From NCBI GenBank assembly GCA_043788745.1, contig JAYVTO010000123.1, positions 1-64,000 on the forward strand: DNA of 64,000 bases, given 5' to 3'. Position numbers and translations under genes: made by a program. The notes below the pieces were generated by a model, which saw only the letters and a list, made by a program, of their open reading frames with translations, searched no databases and was not told the origin of the DNA. Positions 23,765-32,454 of the stretch are shown here, in pieces. Origin of the DNA: JBBQWZ01 sp043788745 (GTDB taxonomy: Bacteria > Acidobacteriota > Terriglobia > Bryobacterales > Bryobacteraceae). Numbering within the stretch: position 1 is the first letter of the stretch; each line of letters begins with the position of its first letter.

Positions 23765-25438
23765 CTACGGCTTAGCGCCCAGCTTGATCAACTGCGCCGC
23801 GTGCTGGATCGCTTCCGCCGTGACGCGCTCGCCGGAGAGCATACGGCCGATCTCCCGAGTCCGCGCTTCGCCTTCAATCTCGGCGATCGTCGCGACCGTG
23901 CGGCCACGCGAATCGTGCTTTTCAACGTAATAATGGTGATCCGCGAATCCGGCGATCTGCGCGAGATGCGTCACGCACAACACTTGATTCGCCGCGGCCA
24001 GCTTCTTCAGCCTGCGTCCGACGCTCTCCGCGGCACTGCCGCCGACGCCAGCGTCGACTTCGTCGAACACAAGCGTCTTCATGATTCCTTTGGCGGCTCG
24101 TTGCGTGCATGTCTTAACAGCGAGAGCCACGCGAGACAACTCGCCGCCGGACGCGATCTTCTCAAGCGGCTTTGGCTCTTCGCCGGGATTCGGCGAAATC
24201 AAAAACGCGACCTCGTCCACGCCTTCCGCCGTCCACCCTGAGGCGGATATTCGAATTGTGAACTGCGACCGTTGCATTGCGAGCGATGCCAACTCTGTTT
24301 CCACCTTCTTCGCCAACTGCCCTGCGCCTTCGAGCCGCTTCGTGGATAGCTTCGCCGCGCTTGCTTCGTACTCCGCCGCAAGCCGCTTGCGGTCCTTCTC
24401 CAGCGCCGCTCGCCGTTCCGTCGAGTTCTCAACGGCTTCCAACTGCGTCCGCGCCTCGTTGAGGAACTGCAGGATGTCATCAATGGTGGCACCGTACTTG
24501 CGTTTCAGCTTGTCGACCGATTCGAGCCGCGACTCCACTTCTTCAAGTCGCGCCGGGTCCGCCTCCAGCTTGTCGGCGTACTCTGCCATCGACTGCCCGG
24601 CTTCTTCAATCGCAATCAGAGCCGGCTTCAAAGCCTCAACGGTTTCCCGCTGCGACGTGTCGTACTTCGCCAGCTCCTCGATCTTGCGCATGGCCACGCG
24701 CAACTGCGCGGCGGCGCTTTCGCTTGCGTCGTAAAGCGCCACGTGCGCCGCGGCTGCGTTTTCCTGCAGGCGGGATACGTTGCGCAGCACGCCCCGCTCG
24801 TTTTCGAGTGCCGCGTCCTCGCCGGGCTTTGGCGCGACGGCTTCAATCTCTTTTTTCTGGAACGACCACAGGTCCACGAGTCGCAGTTTCTCCTGCTCGT
24901 TGCGATCAAAGTCCTCGAGTTCCGCGTTGCGGGCGCGCCATTGAGAGAAGATCACGCCAATCTCGCCAATCAGCGATTCGCAGCTCGCGAACGAATCGAG
25001 CATCTCGCGCTGCGCTCCGGGCGAGAACAACTGTTGCTGATCGTGTTGGCCGTGGATGTCGCCGAGATAGAGCGAGACTTCGCGGAGAAGCGATGCGGTG
25101 ACAGTCCGGCTTCCTACAAACGCACGAGACTTCCCATTCGACAGAATCTCGCGCTGCACCAGCAGTTCGCCGTCTTCGGTCTCAATGCCGGCATCTGCCA
25201 GAACTTTCTTCGCGCCGGATGCCACGGGCGCCTCGAAGATCCCGGTGATCCGCGCGCGCTCGGCGCCCGTCCGCACCACCTCCGACGAGGCGCGTCCGCC
25301 GAACAAGAGTCCGAGCGCGTCAACCACCAGGGACTTGCCGCTGCCTGTCTCGCCCGTCAGTAGATTCAACCCAGCGTGAAAGCGCACGCGAGCCCGTTCC
25401 ACCACCGCGAAGTTTTCGACAAGAAGTTCGACCAGCAT
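23765..25438 (-). CDS. recN: DNA repair protein RecN
   Basis: The protein is about 557 aa from the ATG at 25438 (LVELLVENFAVVERARV), which matches the usual RecN N-terminus; an upstream frame to 25498 adds an atypical leader. It is an SMC-like ATPase for double-strand-break repair: Walker A GETGSGKSLVVDALG near residue 31, coiled-coil arms in the middle (about 150-380), an ABC signature-like SGGELSRVALAVK and Walker B VFDEVDAGVGGSAAESVG. VTHLAQIAGFADHH holds the switch histidine. It lies 59 bases downstream of the ABC permease gene on the same strand. Expected in one copy per genome. Confidence 0.95.
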   Translation of the reverse strand: MLVELLVENFAVVERARVRFHAGLNLLTGETGSGKSLVVDALGLLFGGRASSEVVRTGAERARITGIFEAPVASGAKKVLADAGIETEDGELLVQREILSNGKSRAFVGSRTVTASLLREVSLYLGDIHGQHDQQQLFSPGAQREMLDSFASCESLIGEIGVIFSQWRARNAELEDFDRNEQEKLRLVDLWSFQKKEIEAVAPKPGEDAALENERGVLRNVSRLQENAAAAHVALYDASESAAAQLRVAMRKIEELAKYDTSQRETVEALKPALIAIEEAGQSMAEYADKLEADPARLEEVESRLESVDKLKRKYGATIDDILQFLNEARTQLEAVENSTERRAALEKDRKRLAAEYEASAAKLSTKRLEGAGQLAKKVETELASLAMQRSQFTIRISASGWTAEGVDEVAFLISPNPGEEPKPLEKIASGGELSRVALAVKTCTQRAAKGIMKTLVFDEVDAGVGGSAAESVGRRLKKLAAANQVLCVTHLAQIAGFADHHYYVEKHDSRGRTVATIAEIEGEARTREIGRMLSGERVTAEAIQHAAQLIKLGAKP

Positions 25439-25497
25439 GTGTTTGTTCGCAATCCGCCGTTCGCCTGAACCCCGATTATAGCCGCCACTGCGCGGCA

Positions 25498-27900
25498 TTA
25501 TTGGTGGCGCAGCGCGTTCATCGGATCCAGGCGTATCGCGCGCAGGGCGGGAAGCAGGCTGGCCAATGCGGCGACGAAGAGCAGCAGGCCGATGGACGCG
25601 GCGTACGTGACAAGGTCAAGCTCGTTGACTCCGTAAAGCAGGTTGCGCAGTACGCGGCCCAAAGCGAGCGAGGCCGTGGTCCCGATGGCCAAGCCAAGCA
25701 AGGCGAGCGACAGTCCGTGACCCACTACCAGGCGCAACACGTGCCGCGGCTCCGCGCCGAGCGCCATTCGAATGCCGATTTCGTTGCGGCGCTCTGTCAC
25801 GGAATACGCGATCACTCCGTAGATGCCCAGGCACGCCAGCAACACCGCGGCGAACGAGAATATGCTTAGTAGCGTCGTCCGGAAGCGAGGCTGCGAAATC
25901 GATTCCTCGACGATGCGCTCCATCGGTCGCAGGCTGTAGATGGGCACGTTGCGGTCGATGGCTTCAATCTGTTTGCGGATCACGGTGGCAAGCGTTCCCG
26001 GTGCCAGCTTCGATCGCACCACGATCGTCAGGCCCTTGATTGTGGTTTGCGTGACGACGCTGTAGATCTCGGGCAACGGTTCCGCCTGCAAGCCCGCCTG
26101 ACGAAAATTGCCGACCACGCCCGCGATCTCGAACGGCACTGGCTTGCCGATGTTCAGCGTGACGCGTTTTCCCACCGCGCTCGCTCCCGGAAAGAACTTC
26201 TTCGCGAAGGCGTCGTTCACCAGCAACACCATGGGTTTGTCGAGCGTGTCGCCCCAGTCGAGAAAGCGGCCTTCGAGCAAAGGGGCGGTCATGGCGCGGA
26301 AGTAGCCGGGCGTCGTCACCCGGTTGCTGGTTCTGAGTTCCTTGGCTGGATCGGCGGGCGATTCGCCCGGCATCCAGAATCCCACGTCATTCGTTTGCCC
26401 GCTGAGCGGAATGCGATTCGATGCGCCCGCCGACTCAATCCCGGGCGTTGCGGCGAGTCCCTCGATGAGTTGCTGAAAGAACCCGATGACCCGCTGCGGG
26501 CCGGTTGCATAGGTTTTGTCCGTCAGCGCGACCTGCAGCGTCAAGACGTTCTCTGGATCGAAGCCTGGTTTCTCGGAGAGCATTCGATCAAGCGATCGGC
26601 TGAGCAGCCCGGTGCCGATCAACAGCATCGCGCTCAGCGCCACCTCCGCGACAACCAACGCCGATCGCACTCTTTGCCCACCGATTCCGCTCGAAGAGCC
26701 GCGCGCCGTTTCCTGCATCACGCGTTGCGGATCGACGCGCGAGGCGCGAATCGCGGGTACGATGCCGAAGATGAGTCCCGTCAGAAGGGACAGCGCTAAC
26801 GCGAAGCCCAGCACCATCCAGTCGATCTGCATGTCCTGTGTTCGCGGCAGCGAGCCGGTGCTCAGCGAAAGGAGAAAGCGCACTCCGGCAAACGACAGCG
26901 CCACGCCGACGGTGCCACCGAGAATCGCGAGTACCATACTTTCAACCAGCAGTTGCCGAATCAGCCGGCTACGCGGCGCGCCGAGGGCATGACGGATGGC
27001 GAGTTCCTTCTGCCGGCCGACGGCTTTTGCCAGCAATAAATTTGCGACATTGGCGCACGCGATCAACAGCACCAGAAAGACCGCGCCCATGAACAGAGCG
27101 AGCGTCGTCTGCGCGCCGCCAACTTCCTGTTGTTCGAGCGTGACTAAATGGATCGAAAAGTTGCGGTGGCTATCCGGAAATTCACGGGACAGGCGGGCGT
27201 CCACTTGCCCTACGTCGCTCTGCGCTTGTTCGATCGAGACCCCGGATTTCAAGCGGCCGATCGATCGAAGGACCTTGAAGTTGCGGGAACTCATGGACGA
27301 GCTTCCGAATGGAGCAGGGACCCACATCTCTGCCTCGGGCGGAAACTGGAAGCCGGCGGGCATCACGCCTACCACCTCGTGGCTCTTGCCGTCGAGTACT
27401 ACCTTGCGTCCGAGGATCCCGCGATCACTCCCGAACTCCCGGCGCCAGAAGTCGTGGCTGAAGATCACAACCTGGTCGCGGACCAACTGCTGATCGTCTG
27501 CCGCGAAAGTCCGGCCGAGCAGCGGGCGCACGCCTAAAGTCTCGAAAAACTGATCGGTGACGCCCGCCCCCAGCAACCGCGCCGGCGCACCGTCGCCGGT
27601 CAGGTTCCACGAGCCGAACAGGAAGCCTGCAAGGCGTTCAAACGATTTGGTGTCCCTGCGATAGTCCAGAAAATCCTGCGGAGCCATGCCGTCGCGCGAG
27701 ATCAGCGAGCCGGTTGTGCCCGACCAAAGCCATACCAGCTTGTCGGGTTGTTCATAGGGGAGCGCGCGCAGCAGGACACTGTTGACGACCGTGAAGATTG
27801 AGGTTGTCGCGCCGATGCCGAAGGCGAGCGCAAGTACAGCGACGAACGCAAACCCGGGCTGTGCGCGAAGGCTGCGCACGGCGAAGCGGAGATCACTCAT
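25498..27900 (-). CDS. ABC transporter permease, ADOP (MacB/FtsX duplicated) type
   Basis: The 800-aa protein has the layout TM1 - periplasmic MacB_PCD - three TMs (FtsX) - TM - second MacB_PCD - three TMs. The start LRFAVRSLRAQPGFAFVAVLALAFGIGA and PEDFLDYR-like PQDFLDYRRD are typical of acidobacterial duplicated orphan permeases (ADOP). VALLVAFANLA-type and LARAVGRQKELAIRHALGA-type coupling segments appear as LLIACANVANLLLAKAVG and KELAIRHALGAP. Each half resembles a MacB permease, yet no ATPase gene is adjacent, as usual for ADOPs. The exported substrate is unknown. The initiator lies beside a decayed PIN gene on the other strand. Confidence 0.92.
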   Translation of the reverse strand: MSDLRFAVRSLRAQPGFAFVAVLALAFGIGATTSIFTVVNSVLLRALPYEQPDKLVWLWSGTTGSLISRDGMAPQDFLDYRRDTKSFERLAGFLFGSWNLTGDGAPARLLGAGVTDQFFETLGVRPLLGRTFAADDQQLVRDQVVIFSHDFWRREFGSDRGILGRKVVLDGKSHEVVGVMPAGFQFPPEAEMWVPAPFGSSSMSSRNFKVLRSIGRLKSGVSIEQAQSDVGQVDARLSREFPDSHRNFSIHLVTLEQQEVGGAQTTLALFMGAVFLVLLIACANVANLLLAKAVGRQKELAIRHALGAPRSRLIRQLLVESMVLAILGGTVGVALSFAGVRFLLSLSTGSLPRTQDMQIDWMVLGFALALSLLTGLIFGIVPAIRASRVDPQRVMQETARGSSSGIGGQRVRSALVVAEVALSAMLLIGTGLLSRSLDRMLSEKPGFDPENVLTLQVALTDKTYATGPQRVIGFFQQLIEGLAATPGIESAGASNRIPLSGQTNDVGFWMPGESPADPAKELRTSNRVTTPGYFRAMTAPLLEGRFLDWGDTLDKPMVLLVNDAFAKKFFPGASAVGKRVTLNIGKPVPFEIAGVVGNFRQAGLQAEPLPEIYSVVTQTTIKGLTIVVRSKLAPGTLATVIRKQIEAIDRNVPIYSLRPMERIVEESISQPRFRTTLLSIFSFAAVLLACLGIYGVIAYSVTERRNEIGIRMALGAEPRHVLRLVVGHGLSLALLGLAIGTTASLALGRVLRNLLYGVNELDLVTYAASIGLLLFVAALASLLPALRAIRLDPMNALRHQ

Positions 27901-27928
27901 CCAAGTCTCTGCAGACTACCACGCCGGG

Positions 27929-28347
27929 ATGGCATCCGGCCACTCTCCGATGCACCAAGTGGCCGCCCGAGTACTGTCGATTCTGTCGGGTCATGAAGAA
28001 CCGTTGGTCGTCGCGATTCAAAATTTAGCGGAGTTCTGGAACGCCGCCACGCGTCCTCAAGTCAACAACGGAATGGGGTGGACACTCTAAGCGACTAGGA
28101 ACGAACTCGTGAGAATCGAGCGCCTGTTCGAGGTTGTGCATGAGACGAAGGTGTCGTTCGCATTCTGGAAAACGCTCGTAACCGAGGCCGGCGTTCGGGG
28201 AGCGCAAGTTCATGACGCGCGGTTGGCGTCGGTGATGATGGCATCTGGCATCGAATCGAGAAGATACTAACCTTCAACGTCGCCGACTTCGCGCGTTATT
28301 CGATGATTGAAGCGATCCACCCGGAGTCCGTAGTCGGCGACGACTAG
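27929..28347 (+). pseudogene. decayed VapC-like PIN toxin gene
   Basis: One frame reads a PIN domain from SPMHQVAARVLSILSG through LAEFWNAATRP, is interrupted by a TAA (28088-28090), resumes in the same frame (ATRNELVRIERLFEVVHE, then HDARLASVMMASGIE) and is shifted by a tandem 5-base duplication ATCGA-ATCGA (28250-28259). Removing one copy restores KILTFNVADFARYSMIEA to the TAG at 28345-28347. The acids in AEFWN, HDARL and NVADF remain. The N-terminal DTN-type acid is missing because the 5' end is truncated near the permease start. No antitoxin gene is adjacent. At least three lesions make a functional product unlikely. Confidence 0.85.
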
Positions 28348-28398
28348 CGATGGGCACGATCCACGAGCTTCCCTCTCGAATTGGGGGAGCTAACGCTC

Positions 28399-28995
28399 TT
28401 ACAGCTCCAACAAGAACCCCGGCTTGCCCACGTTGAGCGCCTTCGTTGTTCCCATCTCAATCGCAACACCCTCCGCCTCGTGGATGTGACCGCAGAAGAA
28501 TCGCTCCGGCTGAACGTCCTCAATAAACTTGCGAACGGCGGGCGAGCCTGCGTGTAGGCCGGGCTTGATCTGATCGAGCGCTGTATCTTTCGGCGGGCAG
28601 TGGCAGACCAAGACCAGCGGCTTCAAGCTGGCGAAGGGAACTAGGCGGCGCGTGAGTTCCTCTTCGGAATATTCCCCGGGCGTGTTGAAGGGCGTGATGT
28701 TCGAGTAGCCGAGCGCGGCGACGTGCGTCCCGTTGATCTCAAGCGTCTTGCCATGCAGGTTGTGGAAGCCGTATTGCGCGCAGAAGTTCGCGATGTCGGA
28801 TTCGCTCTCGTGATTGCCGGGGATAAGGTAGACGCAGTCTTTCTTGGGAAGCATGTGGGGCGCCATTTTGTCGAAGCCTTTGGCGAAAGTGACGAGGTCG
28901 CCGGCGCAGAGGTAGTAGTCGGCTTCGGTGGCCATCAGACGGGCTAGCGCCTGCTGGTCATTATGAATGTCGGAGAATACGAGAAGGGTTGACAT
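28399..28995 (-). CDS. metallophosphoesterase
   Basis: The 198-aa calcineurin-like phosphoesterase shows the full motif series: FSDIHN near residue 7, AGDLV near 31, GNHES near 60, VCHCPP near 130 and GHIHE near 168. These hold two metal ions for phosphodiester or phosphomonoester hydrolysis. The compact size and order resemble the YfcE/Icc-type group, so a nucleotide or phosphoprotein could be the substrate. The protein is cytosolic. It lies just downstream of an esterase gene on the same strand, separated by a heptad-repeat spacer (29001-29028). Confidence 0.92.
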   Translation of the reverse strand: MSTLLVFSDIHNDQQALARLMATEADYYLCAGDLVTFAKGFDKMAPHMLPKKDCVYLIPGNHESESDIANFCAQYGFHNLHGKTLEINGTHVAALGYSNITPFNTPGEYSEEELTRRLVPFASLKPLVLVCHCPPKDTALDQIKPGLHAGSPAVRKFIEDVQPERFFCGHIHEAEGVAIEMGTTKALNVGKPGFLLEL

Positions 28996-29000
28996 AATTT

Positions 29001-29028
29001 ACGAAACACGAAGTACGAATGACGAAGT
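29001..29028. repeat. four tandem ACGAANN heptads in a gene spacer
   Basis: ACGAAAC, ACGAAGT, ACGAATG and ACGAAGT follow without gaps and fill most of the 39-base spacer between the metallophosphoesterase start and the esterase stop. The 7-base period is exact; the last two bases vary. Confidence 0.75.
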
Positions 29029-29034
29029 GATTTT

Positions 29035-29763
29035 CTAGGCTTGGGGCGCTGCTGCTTTCGCGCGCACCTTTTCGAACCAGGGCTTGATGAGATCGCGTGC
29101 CTTGGTTGGGAATCGATGGCCGCCTGGCAGCAAATGGAACTCGACATCGGCTGCGTGATGGCGCAGGCGGGCTTCGAAGCCGTTGACTACGCCCACCGGA
29201 AAGAACTCGTCCAGATCGCGCGAGATGTGCAGCAGAGGCGGCGTGGGACGATATTTATCTTCTTCCCAATCCTTGGGGACTCCGCCGCACACGCCAATGA
29301 CGCCGGCGGCTTGGCCGGGATGCGTTCCGATGAAGCGATAGTTGAGTCCGACGGGTTGAGAGAAGCCCATAAGGAACGTTCGAGAGACGGGGATCGAAAA
29401 CCGTTCGCGAAGAATCGCCAGGGTGGAGAGTACCATCGCATGATGGTTCTTGATGTTATCGGCTCCGTGGCGAGTGGTGCCCCAGTTGTAGCCGATGTCG
29501 GCCAACGCAGATGGTCCGGCGGCCAGGTAGTGTTGATTGGGTCCGCGGAGAGAGGCGACGATGTGCTGGGGGCCGACGGAAGGCACGGTGAGGCGGAGCA
29601 TGACTTCGGGGTTCGAACTGTAGCCGTGAAGCGTGAGAATGAGCAGCGTGGAATCGTCAATGTGGTCCGGCGTGTGGAGCAGGCAGGTAGCTTCGAAGCG
29701 GGCTTCGAAACGGAATTCGGCAATCGAATTGGCAGTGGGTTGGGTCAAGCGATAGAGTAACAA
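29035..29763 (-). CDS. alpha/beta hydrolase (phospholipase/carboxylesterase type)
   Basis: The 242-aa alpha/beta hydrolase resembles the YpfH/LysoPL esterase group. LHGYSSNPEVML near residue 44 supplies the oxyanion region, GFSQPVGLNY near 122 the nucleophile, ISRDLDEFFPV the acid and PGGHRFP the catalytic His. The nucleophile elbow reads GFSQP rather than the usual GFSQG. The start is a TTG at 29763; the spacing to the divergent kinase gene is 24 bases and contains an inverted repeat. It may be transcribed together with the metallophosphoesterase. The natural ester substrate cannot be deduced. Confidence 0.85.
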   Translation of the reverse strand: MLLYRLTQPTANSIAEFRFEARFEATCLLHTPDHIDDSTLLILTLHGYSSNPEVMLRLTVPSVGPQHIVASLRGPNQHYLAAGPSALADIGYNWGTTRHGADNIKNHHAMVLSTLAILRERFSIPVSRTFLMGFSQPVGLNYRFIGTHPGQAAGVIGVCGGVPKDWEEDKYRPTPPLLHISRDLDEFFPVGVVNGFEARLRHHAADVEFHLLPGGHRFPTKARDLIKPWFEKVRAKAAAPQA

Positions 29764-29775
29764 TTATCGAATTGT
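29760..29775. promoter_or_regulatory. inverted repeat between divergent esterase and kinase genes
   Basis: ACAATT (29760-29765) and AATTGT (29770-29775) are perfect inverted 6-mers around ATCG. They fill most of the 24-base gap between two divergent starts. A regulator bound here could control both genes. No named motif is recognised. Confidence 0.4.
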
Positions 29776-29787
29776 GCTCGCTGAAGG

Positions 29788-32454
29788 ATGCCGCAGCAGG
29801 AAGTAAGAGCCTTGATGGAATTCGCCGACAAATCGTTCGCTCGCCTGAGAGCGGAATCGCTCCGGCAATTGCTGGATGCCATGCCGTGCGCCGCGATCGT
29901 CAAGGATCGCGAGGGCCGCGTCCTCTTCCTGAATCGGATGTGGCGCGAACGAATGACTGCACTCGGGACGCAAGTTGGAAAAACGCCGCACGAGACGTAT
30001 CCGCGCGAACTGGCCGAGTTGCTGACACAGCAGGACGAAAGCGTGTTCGCGACGGGCGCAACGACAATCGAAGCGCTGGGGCCTTGTCCGACGGACGAGC
30101 GACAGTTCCTGGTCCGGCGTGTGGCGGTTCGCGGGACTGAGTTGGGTGACGTCGAGGTCGGTATCTGCGAAGAGATCACGCAGATGCGGGATGCCGAGAG
30201 AGAACTGCGACGGGAAAGGAGCATCATCGAAGCCGTCCTGTTCCATGCCGACGCGCTGCTGATTTTGGTGGACAGTGAAGGGCGGGTGCTGCGATTCAAC
30301 CGCGCCTGCGAGGAGGCGAGCGGGTACAAGGCGGAGGAGGTTATAGGAAAGTACTACCCATCCTTGTTCCAGTCGCCTGCTGATGCACAGACCCGGATCG
30401 CCGGCTTGGGGCGGATGATGGCAGCTAAAGGATCGCTCGCTTTCGAGGCGCCGTGGCTCGCGGCGCGAGGAGAGCCGCGAACCATTTCCTGGACGCTGAC
30501 GCCGCTGAAAGACTCGCAAGGGAACATCGAGCACGTTGTCGGAACCGGGCTGGACGTTACGTATCAGCGACAAATCGAACAAGCGCTTCGTGAGTCCGAG
30601 CAACAGTTCCGGTTGCTGTGGGAGCGATCGAACGACGGGATGAGGATCCTCGATGGAGAAGGCCTGACCGTGGTGGTCAATGAGGCGTACGCGCGGATGG
30701 TGGGGCGGCGGCAGGATGAGTTGATTGGGCGTCCGTTTTGGGAAATGTATGGCGGAGCGACCGGCGAAGCGATGCGCGCGAACTGGGACGCTTGGATGCA
30801 GACAGATCCCCGGTCCTATCGGGGCGAACAGGCTGTGCGGAAGCCGGACGGCGCCGAGGTGTGGTTGGATCTGCTGATTTCGCCGATTGAGCTGCCCGGC
30901 CGGAGCAGATTGATTCTATCGATTGCGCGAGACATCACTCCGTCGAAGCGACAAGCTGTTGAAATTGCGGCGGCACGCGCCGTGGCGGAAGCAGCGAGCG
31001 CGGCGAAGTCACAGTTTCTGGCGAACATCAGTCATGAACTGCGTACGCCAATGAACGCGATCCTCGGTTTGACGTCGCTGGTCCTGGAGTCGCCGCTCGA
31101 CGCAGCACAGCATGCGTATCTTGAGACGGTTCGGGAGTCGGCGGTCAACCTGCTGAGCATGCTAAACGACCTGCTGGATTTCTCAAAGACGGATGCGGGA
31201 ATGATGCGGCTGGATCCAGTGCCATTCGCGTTGCAGAGCATGCTTGACGGCGTGATGCGGACAAGCCAGACGCGAACCAACGGAGCGCAGGTGGAGGTGG
31301 CTCTCGAGATTGGAGAAGGCGTACCGCCAGAGGTGATTGGGGATGCGCTGCGGCTCCGGCAGGTCTTGCTGAATCTTCTTGGAAACGCGATTAAGTTCAC
31401 TGAGCGGGGATGGGTGCGGCTGCGCGTGGACAAGATTGGGATGCAGCGTCCCGGCGCGGTCCAGATACGATTCGCGGTGATTGATACGGGAATCGGAATT
31501 CCAGCCGATAAGCAAACTGTGATCTTTGACGCCTTCACCCAGGCGGATGGGTCGACGACGCGGCAGTACGGTGGGACTGGCTTGGGATTGTCGATCTCAT
31601 CGCAGTTAGTGCAATTGATGGGCGGGCGGCTGGAGTGCGTGAGCGAGGTTGGCGTCGGAAGCGAGTTTTCATTTGAAGCATTGTTGGGCGTGCCAGAACG
31701 GAGGCAAACGGACGACGGCGCAAAGCGACCATTCCGGGTTCTTGTCGCTGAGGACAACCTTGCGAACCGCACGCTCCTGACCGGGCTGCTGGAGCGAGAT
31801 GGGCACTCGGTGAGCGCAGTGGCGTCCGGCCGGCAGGCCATCGAGCGAGCAGAGAATGAGCACTTCGACCTCTTGTTGATGGACGTCCAGATGCCGGAAA
31901 TGGATGGCATCGCGGCGGCTGTCGCCATCCGGGAGATGGAGAAGAGGCTGGGACGAGTGGCCGCGGTTTATCTGGCCGCGATCACGGCCGATACGTCGGC
32001 GGAGTCGCGAACGAGATGCGAGGAGAGCGGGATGAACGGGTTCCTGAGCAAGCCGATTGTACGCGGAGAATTGGAGCGGGTTGTCCAAGCGGCTGCTGCG
32101 CAGGCCTCGCCACGCGGCCATGGGCAGATAGAGATCGATCTTGAAGCCGCTCTCGGTCGCGTGGGAGGAGACCTCGAGCTATTGCGCGAAGTGGCGCAGC
32201 TGTTTCTTGGCGACTACCCGAACAATATAGCCGAGATCCGGCAAGCAATCACGGAACAGAACGCCAACGCACTGGAACGTGGAGCCCACACTCTGAAGGG
32301 AGCCGTAGCGAACTTCGGCGCAGCGACCACAGTTGCTGCTGCGTTCGCTCTCGAAAAAATCGGCCGCTCCGGCGACCTGACGACAGCACAGAGCACACTG
32401 CTCAATCTTGAGGCCGCGCTCGCCGCGCTCGTTCCGGAACTCGAAAGCATCTAA
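29788..32454 (+). CDS. cytosolic hybrid histidine kinase with PAS, REC and HPt domains
   Basis: The 888-aa protein has no signal peptide or membrane helix. Domain order: three PAS units (about 20-140, 145-270, 275-395), HisKA with phospho-His at about 416 (NISHELRTPMN), HATPase_c with NAIKF, DTGIGIP and GGTGLGLS, a receiver domain with phospho-Asp about 699 (LLMDVQMPEMDG), and an HPt domain with phospho-His about 834 (GAHTLKGAVANFG). It is therefore a full phosphorelay in one chain, ending on HPt and needing a separate response regulator. The PAS units would sense a cytosolic signal. The stop overlaps the convergent mutS2 stop by 4 bases. Confidence 0.95.
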   Translation: MPQQEVRALMEFADKSFARLRAESLRQLLDAMPCAAIVKDREGRVLFLNRMWRERMTALGTQVGKTPHETYPRELAELLTQQDESVFATGATTIEALGPCPTDERQFLVRRVAVRGTELGDVEVGICEEITQMRDAERELRRERSIIEAVLFHADALLILVDSEGRVLRFNRACEEASGYKAEEVIGKYYPSLFQSPADAQTRIAGLGRMMAAKGSLAFEAPWLAARGEPRTISWTLTPLKDSQGNIEHVVGTGLDVTYQRQIEQALRESEQQFRLLWERSNDGMRILDGEGLTVVVNEAYARMVGRRQDELIGRPFWEMYGGATGEAMRANWDAWMQTDPRSYRGEQAVRKPDGAEVWLDLLISPIELPGRSRLILSIARDITPSKRQAVEIAAARAVAEAASAAKSQFLANISHELRTPMNAILGLTSLVLESPLDAAQHAYLETVRESAVNLLSMLNDLLDFSKTDAGMMRLDPVPFALQSMLDGVMRTSQTRTNGAQVEVALEIGEGVPPEVIGDALRLRQVLLNLLGNAIKFTERGWVRLRVDKIGMQRPGAVQIRFAVIDTGIGIPADKQTVIFDAFTQADGSTTRQYGGTGLGLSISSQLVQLMGGRLECVSEVGVGSEFSFEALLGVPERRQTDDGAKRPFRVLVAEDNLANRTLLTGLLERDGHSVSAVASGRQAIERAENEHFDLLLMDVQMPEMDGIAAAVAIREMEKRLGRVAAVYLAAITADTSAESRTRCEESGMNGFLSKPIVRGELERVVQAAAAQASPRGHGQIEIDLEAALGRVGGDLELLREVAQLFLGDYPNNIAEIRQAITEQNANALERGAHTLKGAVANFGAATTVAAAFALEKIGRSGDLTTAQSTLLNLEAALAALVPELESI

